36,908 nt of DNA from an uncultured Thiotrichales bacterium (GTDB lineage: Bacteria; Pseudomonadota; Gammaproteobacteria; CAIRSR01), in the NCBI GenBank assembly GCA_903881315.1, contig CAIRSR010000207.1, positions 1 to 36,908 of the forward strand, read 5' to 3'. Positions 17,228 to 25,823 of the stretch are shown here, in pieces. A program made the translations under genes and the position numbers. A model generated the notes under the pieces. That model made no database searches. It was not told where the DNA came from and saw only the letters and a program-made list of their open reading frames with translations. How positions within the stretch are numbered: position 1 is the stretch's first letter; each line of letters begins with the position of its first letter.

Positions 17228-20116
17228 ATGGCGTGGAAGTTGACCTTTGTGGTGGCCGTACTGGCAGTCGTGTTGCCCACTGTCGGTTATTCGGTGGGGC
17301 TCGGTGGCGTTTCTGTTCATTCCGCACTCAATCAACCTCTGCGTGCAGAGATTGCCGTTTCCTCCGAGGATCAGAAAGACCTCGCGGAGCTGAGTGCGCG
17401 AGTTGCAGATGCGAGTGATTTTCAGCGAGCCGGGTTGGATCGGCCTGCGGTGTTGTCACGGCTCCGCTTCGAGGTTATTCATCATGCGGATGGTGGGGCG
17501 GTTATTTCTGTGCGCTCCACCGAGCCGATGAGAGAACCTACCATCAACTTTCTTATCGAGATTGCCTGGTCATCCGGACGCCTACTAAGAGAGTACGCCG
17601 TCCTATTGGATCCTCCCCGAGCGAACGCCCAATCTTCTGGGTCTCGCCCTGCCAATGCCAATCTTCGCGAACCTGCGCCACCGGAGACTGAGGCAAATGA
17701 CACGCCACCGAAGGATCTCCCCGACCACTACGGGCCAATTCGCCGCGAAGAGACGCTTTGGCGAGTGGCGGGAAATCTGCGGCCTGACAATACCCTATCT
17801 AACCAACAGATCATGGTTGCCTTGATTAAGGTCAATCCGGAGTATTTTGCGGGAGGGAAGGTAAATGTCTTGAAGGCAGGCTCGGTTCTGCGTGTGCCAA
17901 GCGTTGAACAGATGCGCGCTCTGAGTCGGAAAGAGGCGATCGCTGAACTTCGCGATCACTATCAACTCTGGCAGGATCAAAAGCCGAATTCTCAAGTGCC
18001 TGCGCCTCCCCCACAACGGCAGCCAGCGACTAAACTGACCACCGGGGCACCAAGCGCAGGAGCGATGCCCCCCATAGATCCCTTGCTAGGCAAAAAGCAG
18101 AAGGACAGAGAACTACCGCCAGCCGCTCGCTCAGTCACCCAGAAAGGGCCAGGCGGGGTGGCGGATGCGGGTGGTGTTGTTGCGCCGCTGCCTCAGCAGG
18201 CCCGCGTAGTTCAAGGGGGCGCTAATGCCAATCAACGCCAAAATGAGGACTTGCAAGGGCGATTGGCTGATCTAGAAGCGCAAATTGCTAAGATGCGCCA
18301 GCAGATCCAGAGCAAGGATGAAAACCTCGCGGTTCTGCAGTCCAGGCTTGGCGGTGCCAACGTCCTTCCGGTGGTAGCTGCTCCCACCGTACGCTCGAGT
18401 GTGAGCTCAGGTGTGTCAGCGACAACACCGTCATTACCCACGGTTGCGGTGCCTCTTGGTGTGGCAGCGAATACGCAACCGACAACGACTGTGGTGCCCG
18501 CTATGGCAACGCCTTCTGGTGTGCCGACCAATGCGCGGACGGTGACCGCTGGGACACCTCCCGTAGCGCCTTCCGGTGCTGCAGCTATCTCGCCGCCGGC
18601 AAGAACTGGGGCACCTCCTGTGGTTTCTCCTTCTGGTGTGCCGACCAATGCGCAGCCAGTGATCGCTGGGGCACCTCCTGTTGTTGGGGCAGGCGCGGTC
18701 ACGCAGCCAAGCTCGTCAGTCCCGCCGGTGATGGCACAATCCACTCCGCGCCCCGCGCCAACTTCGTCGCAGGTTGCCCAACCATCCGTCAAAGCGGTGG
18801 CTACGCCCCCGGCGTCCCCGCCAGCGGTACACCCAAAAACTGTGAACACCAGCGAGACGGTGTTCTTCGACCCGGTACTGGTTGGACTGTTGGTCACCCT
18901 TGTTGGGACAGCCATTTTGCTGGGAGTCGTGATCGTACGTCGTCGTTCTGCCAGTACCGAGAATGAGGCATTCGCTCATTCTGCTGACCCGGAGGCTGTC
19001 CTTGATGCCGAATCCCCACCGGGGGGTGAGAAGAGTGCGTCCTCAATACCGACCGTGACTTTCTCTGAAGCGCCGCGACCAAAGCAAGCCGAAAGACGGT
19101 TGGATCAGACACTGGTCGACCCGTTGCCCTTCGCGCAGCGAACCCAGCAAAACGTAGGTGGTGCGACTGGCTCGGCGTTTGGTAAAAACTCCGATCAGAT
19201 AGTGGTTGATAAAACGCTGGTGTTTGATGCGCAATCATCGCAGTTAGCTGCCGATAAGCAGGCGAGTTTCAATACCATCGTTCAGGATGCGCCGTTTTCT
19301 CAAAAAGGTGTTACGCAGGGCGCAAGTCCTTCGCTCGGTGAATCCGATCAGATTATGGAGTTTGATCTTGGTTTCTTGGATGACATGGAAGAAGAAGAGG
19401 AGGATATGGTTGCCCTGACGCGGGATTCTAGGTCGTTCTCGTCGCCACCGATTACTACAATGGCCATGCCTGTGGCCCCAGTTTCTCTGCCGACAGCGGT
19501 GCCGCAGCCTATGCTGTCCGAGGAATTAGACATCGGTTCGTCGTGGGAGTCGTCATCATCGCAGACGACTGCGCTGAAGCCTCTCGATCTTTCGAGCCAT
19601 ACTCTTGAGTTTTCTCGGCATAGTCCGCCCAGTCTCGCTCAAGCCTCTGCGGACTTGGATGGGTCACTGGATCTTGATCTGATGGGGGCGGGGGAGCTTC
19701 CGGAATTTCCCGCATTCGTGCCATCCGCAATGGGAAACGAGTTGGATTTTTCATCACTCGATTCGCCCGACATCTCCCTGCCACAGAAGGATGTACCCGC
19801 CCCTGTAGCTGACCTGATGTTTGGGAAAGACGCAGAAGTCTTGGACAATTCCATTTCATTTGATTTGGTCGACATGGATGAGTCGTTTGACTTTTTTGCT
19901 GAGAATAAGCACCAGTCGCTTGCTCCGAAGGTGGATCCGGAACAAGAGGCTGGTGTACAGGTCGTGGAGGATGATATTGGGAACACGCTCGCGTTGGCGC
20001 AAAGCTATCTGGACTGGGGCGATAAGGAGAGTGCCCGCGAGTTGCTGCGCGAAGTGGTGAATGAAGGAAACGCTGCTCAACGTGAGACGGCCCAATCTTT
20101 ATTGGCCAAGCTGTAG
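17228..20116 (+). CDS. fimV: FimV-like peptidoglycan-binding pilus/polar assembly protein
   Basis: A 962-aa inner-membrane protein. It has a signal/anchor helix (residues 3-20), the conserved FimV N-terminal domain (LGGVSVHSALNQPLRAEI), a LysM-type peptidoglycan-binding region (about 165-225), a short coiled coil near 340-370 (QNEDLQGRLADLEAQIAKM), a long Pro/Ala/Thr/Val-rich linker, one membrane helix (about 550-571) and an acidic cytoplasmic part. The C-terminal FimV/TPR signature ALAQSYLDWGDKESARELL is at about 919-937. In Pseudomonas, FimV supports type IV pilus secretin assembly, twitching motility and polar protein localisation. ATG 17228 is chosen for its signal peptide and strong ribosome binding site. 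truA follows after seven bases. Confidence 0.92.
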   Translation: MAWKLTFVVAVLAVVLPTVGYSVGLGGVSVHSALNQPLRAEIAVSSEDQKDLAELSARVADASDFQRAGLDRPAVLSRLRFEVIHHADGGAVISVRSTEPMREPTINFLIEIAWSSGRLLREYAVLLDPPRANAQSSGSRPANANLREPAPPETEANDTPPKDLPDHYGPIRREETLWRVAGNLRPDNTLSNQQIMVALIKVNPEYFAGGKVNVLKAGSVLRVPSVEQMRALSRKEAIAELRDHYQLWQDQKPNSQVPAPPPQRQPATKLTTGAPSAGAMPPIDPLLGKKQKDRELPPAARSVTQKGPGGVADAGGVVAPLPQQARVVQGGANANQRQNEDLQGRLADLEAQIAKMRQQIQSKDENLAVLQSRLGGANVLPVVAAPTVRSSVSSGVSATTPSLPTVAVPLGVAANTQPTTTVVPAMATPSGVPTNARTVTAGTPPVAPSGAAAISPPARTGAPPVVSPSGVPTNAQPVIAGAPPVVGAGAVTQPSSSVPPVMAQSTPRPAPTSSQVAQPSVKAVATPPASPPAVHPKTVNTSETVFFDPVLVGLLVTLVGTAILLGVVIVRRRSASTENEAFAHSADPEAVLDAESPPGGEKSASSIPTVTFSEAPRPKQAERRLDQTLVDPLPFAQRTQQNVGGATGSAFGKNSDQIVVDKTLVFDAQSSQLAADKQASFNTIVQDAPFSQKGVTQGASPSLGESDQIMEFDLGFLDDMEEEEEDMVALTRDSRSFSSPPITTMAMPVAPVSLPTAVPQPMLSEELDIGSSWESSSSQTTALKPLDLSSHTLEFSRHSPPSLAQASADLDGSLDLDLMGAGELPEFPAFVPSAMGNELDFSSLDSPDISLPQKDVPAPVADLMFGKDAEVLDNSISFDLVDMDESFDFFAENKHQSLAPKVDPEQEAGVQVVEDDIGNTLALAQSYLDWGDKESARELLREVVNEGNAAQRETAQSLLAKL
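18512..18690 (+). repeat. Imperfect repeats inside the fimV linker
   Basis: A 25-base sequence (18512-18536) recurs exactly at 18629-18653, a period of 117 bases or 39 codons, encoding SGVPTNA both times. The following (A/G)G(A/T)PPV element also recurs (near 18550, 18607 and 18667). The repeats keep the reading frame and may expand or contract. Confidence 0.75.
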
Positions 20117-20123
20117 TAACCGG

Positions 20124-20930
20124 ATGCGTTACGCGCTTGGCTTAGAATACGATGGGAGTGCGTTTCACGGTTGGCAGACTCAGCACGGGATTCGTACCGT
20201 ACAGGGTTGTGTCGAACAAGCGTTGTCGCGTGTGGCCGATCATCTCATTGAGGTTGTGGTGGCGGGTCGCACCGATGCGGGGGTTCATGCCGGAACTGGT
20301 GGGGCGTGTGGGCAGGTTGTTCACTTCGACACCACAGCGCAGCGTTCGCGGCGTGCGTGGGTGTTGGGTGGCAACCTATACCTGCCCCCTGATGTTGCCA
20401 TCTGCTGGGCTCATGCGGTTCCTGACGATTTTCATGCCCGTTTTTCTGCGCGTTCCCGTCGTTACCGTTACTTCATCCACAACGGCCCAACTCGCCCGGC
20501 GCTCGGTCGGGTGCGCCTTACCTGGGAACATCGTCCGTTGGACGTGAGTGCCATGGCTACTGCGGCCCGCTTCCTTTTAGGTGAGCATGATTTTTCCTCC
20601 TATCGTGCGCAGGGCTGTCAAGCCAAAAGCCCAATCCGTACCCTCTACCGACTAGAGGTAAGTCGGGAGGGGGAGCGCGGAACCGTCGTGATTGAAGCGG
20701 TGGCCAATGCGTTTCTCCAACACATGGTACGCAACATTGCCGGTGTGTTAATGACCATTGGCGCTGGTGAACGTCCGCCTTTGTGGGCGAGGGATGTCTT
20801 AGAGAAACGCAACCGATCAGAAGGTGGGGTGACGGCGCGACCGGAGGGGCTGCATCTGGTAGGCGTAGAATATCCACCGGAATTTGGTATTCCCCCAGCG
20901 ACTGCCTGGGAAGATCGAGGGTTTGGATAA
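20124..20930 (+). CDS. truA: tRNA pseudouridine(38-40) synthase
   Basis: A 268-aa cytoplasmic enzyme that isomerises uridines 38-40 in the anticodon stem of many tRNAs. The start RYALGLEYDGSAFHGWQ is typical of the family. Catalytic Asp51 is in AGRTDAGVH, and DDFHARFSARSRRYRY, FLLGEHDFSSYRA and ANAFLQHMVRNIAGVLM follow in order. ATG 20124 lies seven bases after the fimV stop, so translation is probably coupled. Unusually, five extra residues (AGTGGACGQVV against GTGQVV in E. coli) sit just after the catalytic loop, at about 20286-20316. Everything else looks intact, so the enzyme is probably functional. Confidence 0.95.
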   Translation: MRYALGLEYDGSAFHGWQTQHGIRTVQGCVEQALSRVADHLIEVVVAGRTDAGVHAGTGGACGQVVHFDTTAQRSRRAWVLGGNLYLPPDVAICWAHAVPDDFHARFSARSRRYRYFIHNGPTRPALGRVRLTWEHRPLDVSAMATAARFLLGEHDFSSYRAQGCQAKSPIRTLYRLEVSREGERGTVVIEAVANAFLQHMVRNIAGVLMTIGAGERPPLWARDVLEKRNRSEGGVTARPEGLHLVGVEYPPEFGIPPATAWEDRGFG

Positions 20931-20934
20931 CGCG

Positions 20935-21687
20935 ATGCCTTTGCAGCAGTGGCGCAGTCTGGAGAGAAAAGCTTTAGCCCATCTGATCCAGCGGTGGCGG
21001 ACGGGGTTTGTCCATCAGGCGCTTTTTCCGCCAATCTGTATCCTGTGTGGCAGTCGCGGGGATGGGCTGGACTTATGTGCTGGCTGTCGCGCTGACCTGC
21101 CCTGGAACAAAACCGCCTGTCCTCGTTGTGGTAAGGCTCTGTCGATAGCTACCCTGTGCGATAGCTGCCAACAGCACTCTCCGTTCTATGACCGAATCGT
21201 GACGGCGTTTGTCTACCAAGCGCCGGTGGATCATCTCCTCAGAACCCTCAAGTTCCACGATCGCCTTGCTCACGCCCGTTTGTTGGGCGAATTATTGGCG
21301 GGATGTCTTGCCACCAGGGCGGATCCACTGCCCGAAATGGTCATTCCGATGCCTCTCCACCACACGCGATTACGGGCGCGAGGCTACAGTCAAGCGATGG
21401 AATTGGCGCGCCCGCTTGCGCGACGTTTGGGGTTGCCGATAGTATCCGGTGTGTGTCATCGGGTGCGGGCGACCACTGCACAAACCAGCCTAGATATGCG
21501 TGCGCGGCGAGACAATGTACGTGGTGCCTTTGCGGTGACGGGGCGGGATCGGATTGTCGGGCGTCGCGTAGCCATCGTGGATGATGTGGTCACAACCGGC
21601 CAAACCGTGAACGAACTTGCACGGGTGCTGTGTCAAGCCGGCGCGCGGGAGGTCGAGGTATGGGCGGTCGCAAGAACCCCGCAGTGA
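20935..21687 (+). CDS. comF: ComF family phosphoribosyltransferase-like protein
   Basis: A 250-aa protein. The N-terminal double zinc finger has paired cysteines at 35/38, 48/51, 62/65 and 75/78. The C-terminal type I phosphoribosyltransferase fold contains VIPMPLHHTRLRARGYSQA and the PRPP loop VAIVDDVVTTGQTVNELA. Family members include ComF (natural competence, DNA uptake across the inner membrane) and E. coli GntX. It starts four bases after truA, so it is translationally linked to it. No other competence gene is in the window; fimV upstream is pilus-linked, which makes a role in DNA uptake conceivable but unproven. Confidence 0.9.
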   Translation: MPLQQWRSLERKALAHLIQRWRTGFVHQALFPPICILCGSRGDGLDLCAGCRADLPWNKTACPRCGKALSIATLCDSCQQHSPFYDRIVTAFVYQAPVDHLLRTLKFHDRLAHARLLGELLAGCLATRADPLPEMVIPMPLHHTRLRARGYSQAMELARPLARRLGLPIVSGVCHRVRATTAQTSLDMRARRDNVRGAFAVTGRDRIVGRRVAIVDDVVTTGQTVNELARVLCQAGAREVEVWAVARTPQ

Positions 21688-21701
21688 GGTTGGGGGGTGT
21701 A

Positions 21702-22631
21702 ATGGGATTGGTTTTGTCGCGCACGACAATCAATCGTCAGGTGTTGCTTGGTTCTGGGTTTGCGCTGCTTGCCGCTGTTGGATTCTCTGGTAAGGCAATA
21801 CTGGTCAAGCTTGCCTACCTACACGGGGTCGATGCCGTTACGCTCCTAGCACTCCGCATGTCCTTTTCCGTGCCCCTTTTTTTTGCCGTGGCCATTTGGA
21901 GCCGCAACCAAAACCACTCAAGCCCTCTGAAGAGAGAGGATTGGGGAGCCATCGTTGGTTTAGGTTTTATCGGTTACTATCTATCCAGTCTCTTGGATTT
22001 CTTGGGGCTTCTCTATATCTCGGCGGGCCTAGAGCGATTAGTCCTGTTTCTTTACCCAACCATGGTGGTAATCCTCTCGGCGATATTGCTAAAGCGCCCC
22101 TTCGGACGACGTGAGTTCTCTTCCCTTGCTTTAAGTTATGCAGGCATTGCGTTGGTTTTTCTACATGATCTCAGCGCTGTTCAGAAAGGCATCGTCCTCG
22201 GAACCTTGTTTGTCTTTGCGAGTACGCTTACCTATTCTGTCTACCTGCTTGGTGCCGAGCGACTGATAGCCCGGGTTGGTGCCATCCGTTTCACCGCCTA
22301 CGCAATGATCGTTGCGAGTATCGCGACTCTCATCCAGTTTGTCCTGACCCATCCGATTGCGGCAATTCAGCAACCAGCGCGGGTCTATCTGCTCAGTATT
22401 GCCATGGCGGTCTTTTCGACAGTGATTCCCGTATTCCTACTCTCGGCGGGGATACGCATCATCGGATCAGGGCATGCAGCATTGATCGGTACGGCGGGGC
22501 CGGTCTCTACGATATTTATGGCTCAGTATTTCTTGGGCGAGGAGGTTTCATTGCAACAGATCTGTGGCTGCTGCCTGGTATTGGCGGGTGTGGTATCCAT
22601 TAGTATTAGGAAGTGTGAGAGAGGAGCGTAG
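21702..22631 (+). CDS. EamA/DMT superfamily transporter
   Basis: A 309-aa inner-membrane protein with about ten hydrophobic helices and two tandem EamA repeats. The first repeat starts with ALLAAVGFSGKAILVKLA and carries LLALRMSFSVPLFF. The second ends with GTAGPVSTIFMAQYFLGEE, a classic EamA signature. Members export amino acids, purines, amines or other metabolites. ATG 21702 is preferred; an earlier in-frame start would overlap comF by about 60 bases. GGGGGGT upstream may serve as ribosome binding site. Substrate unknown. Confidence 0.88.
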   Translation: MGLVLSRTTINRQVLLGSGFALLAAVGFSGKAILVKLAYLHGVDAVTLLALRMSFSVPLFFAVAIWSRNQNHSSPLKREDWGAIVGLGFIGYYLSSLLDFLGLLYISAGLERLVLFLYPTMVVILSAILLKRPFGRREFSSLALSYAGIALVFLHDLSAVQKGIVLGTLFVFASTLTYSVYLLGAERLIARVGAIRFTAYAMIVASIATLIQFVLTHPIAAIQQPARVYLLSIAMAVFSTVIPVFLLSAGIRIIGSGHAALIGTAGPVSTIFMAQYFLGEEVSLQQICGCCLVLAGVVSISIRKCERGA

Positions 22632-22633
22632 AA

Positions 22634-23083
22634 TATCTGTTGGTTACGCTTGCTATCAGCACAGCCCTCACGAGTGATCAGGGGGAGGTCTTTCTGTCGG
22701 TGTTGACTGTGCAGCAACGTGGCATCTTGTTTGATCTGGGAGGCTAACAGCGTCCTCTACTGGATGAGATAGTCAATATCCGTTGTGCCATTGCAACCGA
22801 ACTGCGACGCTTTTTGCGCGGTGAGGCGGCAGTTCAGAAAAAGGTTTTGTCCTTATCAAAACGCTACGGTGAGCTAGATGGGAGGTTTTCCTATCTGGAG
22901 GCGACTGCCCTTGCCGTACTCAACAAAACCCTTGCCACGTCACAGAAGGAGCAGATGATGAGGATGCGGCCCACCCATAGGGATTCTCCAAAGGGGCCGT
23001 TCCTCTGCTCAGGCCCTATTGATAATCTGAGGATTGGGGGTACTGACTTCCTGTTTGGGGTGTGTCGGCAAACGACCGATTGA
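22634..23083 (+). pseudogene. Decayed Spy/LTXXQ-like periplasmic protein gene
   Basis: A single frame runs through this interval but is broken by TAA at 22745-22747 and lacks a plausible start and signal peptide. Before the stop it reads GEVFLSVLTVQQRGILFDL. After it reads QRPLLDEIVNIRCAIATELR and later YGELDGRFSYLEATALAVL. The LTxxQ element and the helical pattern around RRYGELDGxxSYLxAT resemble Spy/CpxP-related (LTXXQ) periplasmic proteins. The resemblance to about 22975 is moderate; the last about 35 codons look random. I call it a remnant on the basis of the internal stop and the missing 5' end. It could also be non-coding DNA with a chance open frame. Confidence 0.42.
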
Positions 23084-23164
23084 TGCAGAAAATTATTGGT
23101 CACGCCAAAGGGGAGTGCTATCATCAACCGAGCTTATACGCCCGCACCATAAGAAGCCATCGCC

Positions 23165-24577
23165 ATGAGTCTGCTCCGCACCAAACCAATTATCGAACAT
23201 CCTGCTTCTGAGCTGCATCGTTGCCTAAGTGCGTTGGATCTTACCCTGCTTGGTATCGGTGCCATCATCGGCGCTGGTATCTTTGTCCTTACGGGTGTTG
23301 CGGCAGCCACCAAGGCGGGGCCTGCCATCGTTTTCTCCTACGTGCTGGCCGGGTTTGCTTGCGCCTTTGCGGCCCTCGCCTACGCTGAATTGTCCGCTGC
23401 GATTGGGGGCTGCGGTAGCGCCTATGGTTATGCCTACGCGGGGTTGGGTGAACTGATCGCCTGGATTATCGGATGGGATCTCGTCTTGGAGTATGGCCTG
23501 TCGACCCCGACGGTTGCTATTGGTTGGTCGGGCTATGTGGCCAATGGTCTGGCGGCGGCAGGCGTGACACTCTCCGGTGCTTTGCTCCATGCGCCTGGGG
23601 ATGGCGGTATGGTCAATCTTCCTGCCCTGTTGATTATTCTGCTGCTGGCCGTGTTTCTGTCTATCGGCGTACAGGTGAGTGCTCGTTTTAACGCCACGAT
23701 GGTTTTCGTGAAACTTCTCGCCATTACTGTGTTTATTGTGGTGGCGTCGCGCCACATCGAACCCGCTTACTGGCACCCGTTCATGCCAAACGGTTGGAGT
23801 GGCGTCACTGCCGGAGCGGCCTATATCTTCTTTGCCTATATCGGGTTTGACGCCGTATCCACAGCGGCGGAAGAGTCCATCAATCCGAAGCGCGACCTCC
23901 CAATTGGCATTCTTGCCTCGCTTGGTGTGTGTACTGCGATCTACGTGGTCGTCTCTGCCCTGCTTACTGGGGTTGTCTCCTACCAGAGCTTAAATGTGTC
24001 CTCTCCGGTAGCCGATGTGTTGCTACGTTTGGGTTATCACTGGGCGTCTGGGTTCATCGCTGCTGGTGCCATTGCTGGGCTCACGACTGTAATGCTTGTG
24101 CTTTTTTACGGTCTCACCCGCATCTTTCTTGCCATGGCGCGGGATGGATTACTGCCGCCCCTGTTTGCTCAGGTGCATCCACGGACTCGTACGCCCCTCA
24201 AGGTAATCCTCGTCACCGGGGTATTTATGGCCTTTGTGGCAGGCTTTGTCCCCCTGGAACAGGTCACAAAGCTTGTTAATTTTGGCACCCTTGCGGCATT
24301 TGTGTTGGTCTGTTTTGGGGTGATTATGCTGCGCTACACCCACCCCGACCTTCCGCGCCCGTTTCGCACACCATTTAGCCCCCTGGTGCCGACCCTCGGT
24401 ATCATCTTCTGCGCGTATCTCATGGCAAGCCTGCCGGCAGTGACCTGGCTTGGTTTTGCGGTATGGCTTGCCATTGGTCTCGTGTTTTATTTTGGTTATT
24501 CTCGGAAGCACAGTTTGCTTGCAACCGTGCCTTTGTCTTCACCTGGCTCTGCAGACGCTTGTCATGTCAGCGAATAA
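23165..24577 (+). CDS. APC superfamily amino-acid permease (cationic amino-acid transporter type)
   Basis: A 470-aa inner-membrane transporter with about twelve hydrophobic helices. The N-terminal consensus motif LTLLGIGAIIGAGIFVLTG (helix 1, GAIIGAGIF being the substrate-binding unwound region) is typical of the CAT/YfnA branch. So are GFDAVSTAAEESINPKRDLP (residues 226-245) and RIFLAMARDGLLP. Family members import or exchange basic or neutral amino acids in symport with protons. The ATG has only a weak AAGAAG upstream. hemerythrin, hisI and hisE follow on the same strand with a 38-bp gap, so partial co-transcription is possible. Confidence 0.92.
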   Translation: MSLLRTKPIIEHPASELHRCLSALDLTLLGIGAIIGAGIFVLTGVAAATKAGPAIVFSYVLAGFACAFAALAYAELSAAIGGCGSAYGYAYAGLGELIAWIIGWDLVLEYGLSTPTVAIGWSGYVANGLAAAGVTLSGALLHAPGDGGMVNLPALLIILLLAVFLSIGVQVSARFNATMVFVKLLAITVFIVVASRHIEPAYWHPFMPNGWSGVTAGAAYIFFAYIGFDAVSTAAEESINPKRDLPIGILASLGVCTAIYVVVSALLTGVVSYQSLNVSSPVADVLLRLGYHWASGFIAAGAIAGLTTVMLVLFYGLTRIFLAMARDGLLPPLFAQVHPRTRTPLKVILVTGVFMAFVAGFVPLEQVTKLVNFGTLAAFVLVCFGVIMLRYTHPDLPRPFRTPFSPLVPTLGIIFCAYLMASLPAVTWLGFAVWLAIGLVFYFGYSRKHSLLATVPLSSPGSADACHVSE

Positions 24578-24615
24578 CCTTCCCTGGTGCCCTTTAATGT
24601 TAGTCCGGAGCATGT

Positions 24616-25047
24616 ATGGCTTTTGTCACGTTTGAGAAAAAGAATCACGGTGTCAAGAACAAAGACCTTGATGAGCAGCATCAACAAATCTTTGACGCAG
24701 TGAATGCGCTGTACGACGCAGCAATGAAGCAGAAAGACAAGAAAACCTTGACCAAGCTTTTTGAAAACCTGGTAACTTCTACTGTATCTCACTTTGTTGC
24801 CGAGGAAAAGCTGATGCAGAAATACGAATATCCTCGCTACGCGACTCACAAGAAAGAACACGATGACCTAACCAAGCAAATCACGGATATGTTGAACAAT
24901 TTTATCAAGGGAAATGGCGTTGTAGCACAGACTCATCTATACTTTATCAAGGATTGGCTCTATAAACACATTGTCCAATCGGATCTGCTCTACGTGGATC
25001 ACATCTTTTACCACTCGCTCGATACCTCTCAACACCGAGATCAATAA
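24616..25047 (+). CDS. Bacteriohemerythrin (second copy), abutting hisI
   Basis: A 143-aa single-domain hemerythrin. The di-iron ligands are complete: His22 (DEQH), His59 and Glu63 (HFVAEE), His78 and His82 (HKKEH), and His118 and Asp123 (HIVQSD). It is a soluble oxygen-binding protein without a signal peptide or fused partner. GGAG at 24607-24610, five bases before the ATG, is a good ribosome binding site. Its TAA is followed after one base by the hisI ATG, so the two are translationally coupled. It is clearly different from the copy at 1918-2325 outside the ligand motifs. Oxygen storage or delivery and iron/oxygen sensing are possible roles. Confidence 0.93.
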   Translation: MAFVTFEKKNHGVKNKDLDEQHQQIFDAVNALYDAAMKQKDKKTLTKLFENLVTSTVSHFVAEEKLMQKYEYPRYATHKKEHDDLTKQITDMLNNFIKGNGVVAQTHLYFIKDWLYKHIVQSDLLYVDHIFYHSLDTSQHRDQ

Positions 25048-25048
25048 T

Positions 25049-25441
25049 ATGGCGAATTCGTCTTACCTGGACGCAATCAAATGGACTGAAGATGGGCTTG
25101 TGCCGGCAATTGCCCAGGATGCTGCAAGCGGCGAGATCTTGATGTTTGCCTGGATGAACCGAGAGTCACTTGCCCTTACCCTTGCCGAGGGGCGCGCCGT
25201 TTATTGGTCACGATCACGTAACCGTCTCTGGCGCAAGGGAGAAGAGTCTGGCAATGTGCAACAATTGGTCGAACTCCGCCTTGATTGTGATAAAGACGTG
25301 ATCCTGATGAAGGTGGAGCAGCTCGGTGGCATTGCTTGCCACACTGGGCGGCGCAGTTGTTTTTTCCACCGCATGGAAGATGGGCGCTGGGTCGAGGTTG
25401 ACCCGGTCGTGAAAGATCCGGCGACCATGTATAGCCATTAG
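25049..25441 (+). CDS. hisI: Phosphoribosyl-AMP cyclohydrolase
   Basis: A 130-aa monofunctional HisI, which opens the purine ring of phosphoribosyl-AMP in the third step of histidine synthesis. Zinc ligands are Cys80, Cys97 and Cys104 (the latter two in ACHTGRRSC). The magnesium-binding aspartates are Asp79, Asp81 and Asp83 in [23 protein letters not shown] is the family's central signature. ATG 25049 is chosen over an upstream in-frame start inside hemerythrin because the family begins with a short leader before [12 protein letters not shown]. hisE follows 22 bp later. The rest of the his operon is not in the window. Confidence 0.96.
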   Translation: MANSSYLDAIKWTEDGLVPAIAQDAASGEILMFAWMNRESLALTLAEGRAVYWSRSRNRLWRKGEESGNVQQLVELRLDCDKDVILMKVEQLGGIACHTGRRSCFFHRMEDGRWVEVDPVVKDPATMYSH

Positions 25442-25463
25442 GTACGGGACAAAGTGTTTGCCG

Positions 25464-25823
25464 ATGCCAGATTATAATCCCTTACTCGCACCTTCCGATA
25501 TCCTTGTCCAGTTGGCGCGGGTGCTTGAGGAGCGTAAGGCCGCTGATCCACGCACTTCTTATGTTGCGCAGCTTTACGCGAAAGGCACAGATGCCATCCT
25601 AAAAAAGGTGGGCGAGGAGGCAACCGAGGTGGTGATCGCCGCCAAGGGGGGCGATTCAGCGGCCCTGATCCACGAGGTCGCTGATCTCTGGTTCCATACC
25701 CTCGTGCTCCTTGCGGAGCGGGGGCTTGGCCCTCGGGAGGTAATGGATGAGTTGGCGAGCCGTTTTGGTCTTTCTGGGTTGGCAGAGTTTGCCGCCCGCC
25801 ACGCACCCAAGGAGCAAGCATGA
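25464..25823 (+). CDS. hisE: Phosphoribosyl-ATP pyrophosphatase
   Basis: A 119-aa MazG-fold enzyme that converts phosphoribosyl-ATP to phosphoribosyl-AMP, the second step of histidine synthesis. The metal-binding motif [12 protein letters not shown] and [19 protein letters not shown] are diagnostic. HisI and HisE are separate proteins here, as in Pseudomonas and unlike the fused E. coli HisIE. ATG 25464 is preferred to an in-frame TTG six bases earlier. Its stop overlaps the start of the HIT gene (ATGA). Confidence 0.95.
   Translation: MPDYNPLLAPSDILVQLARVLEERKAADPRTSYVAQLYAKGTDAILKKVGEEATEVVIAAKGGDSAALIHEVADLWFHTLVLLAERGLGPREVMDELASRFGLSGLAEFAARHAPKEQA

Noticed and set aside
18232-18915. 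227-codon minus-strand frame inside fimV
   Set aside because: It is antisense to the repetitive Pro/Ala-rich linker; the long frame is a by-product of GC-biased codons and repeats.
23225-23776. 183-codon minus-strand frame inside the amino-acid permease
   Set aside because: It is the shadow of a strongly supported membrane transporter and has no independent motif.
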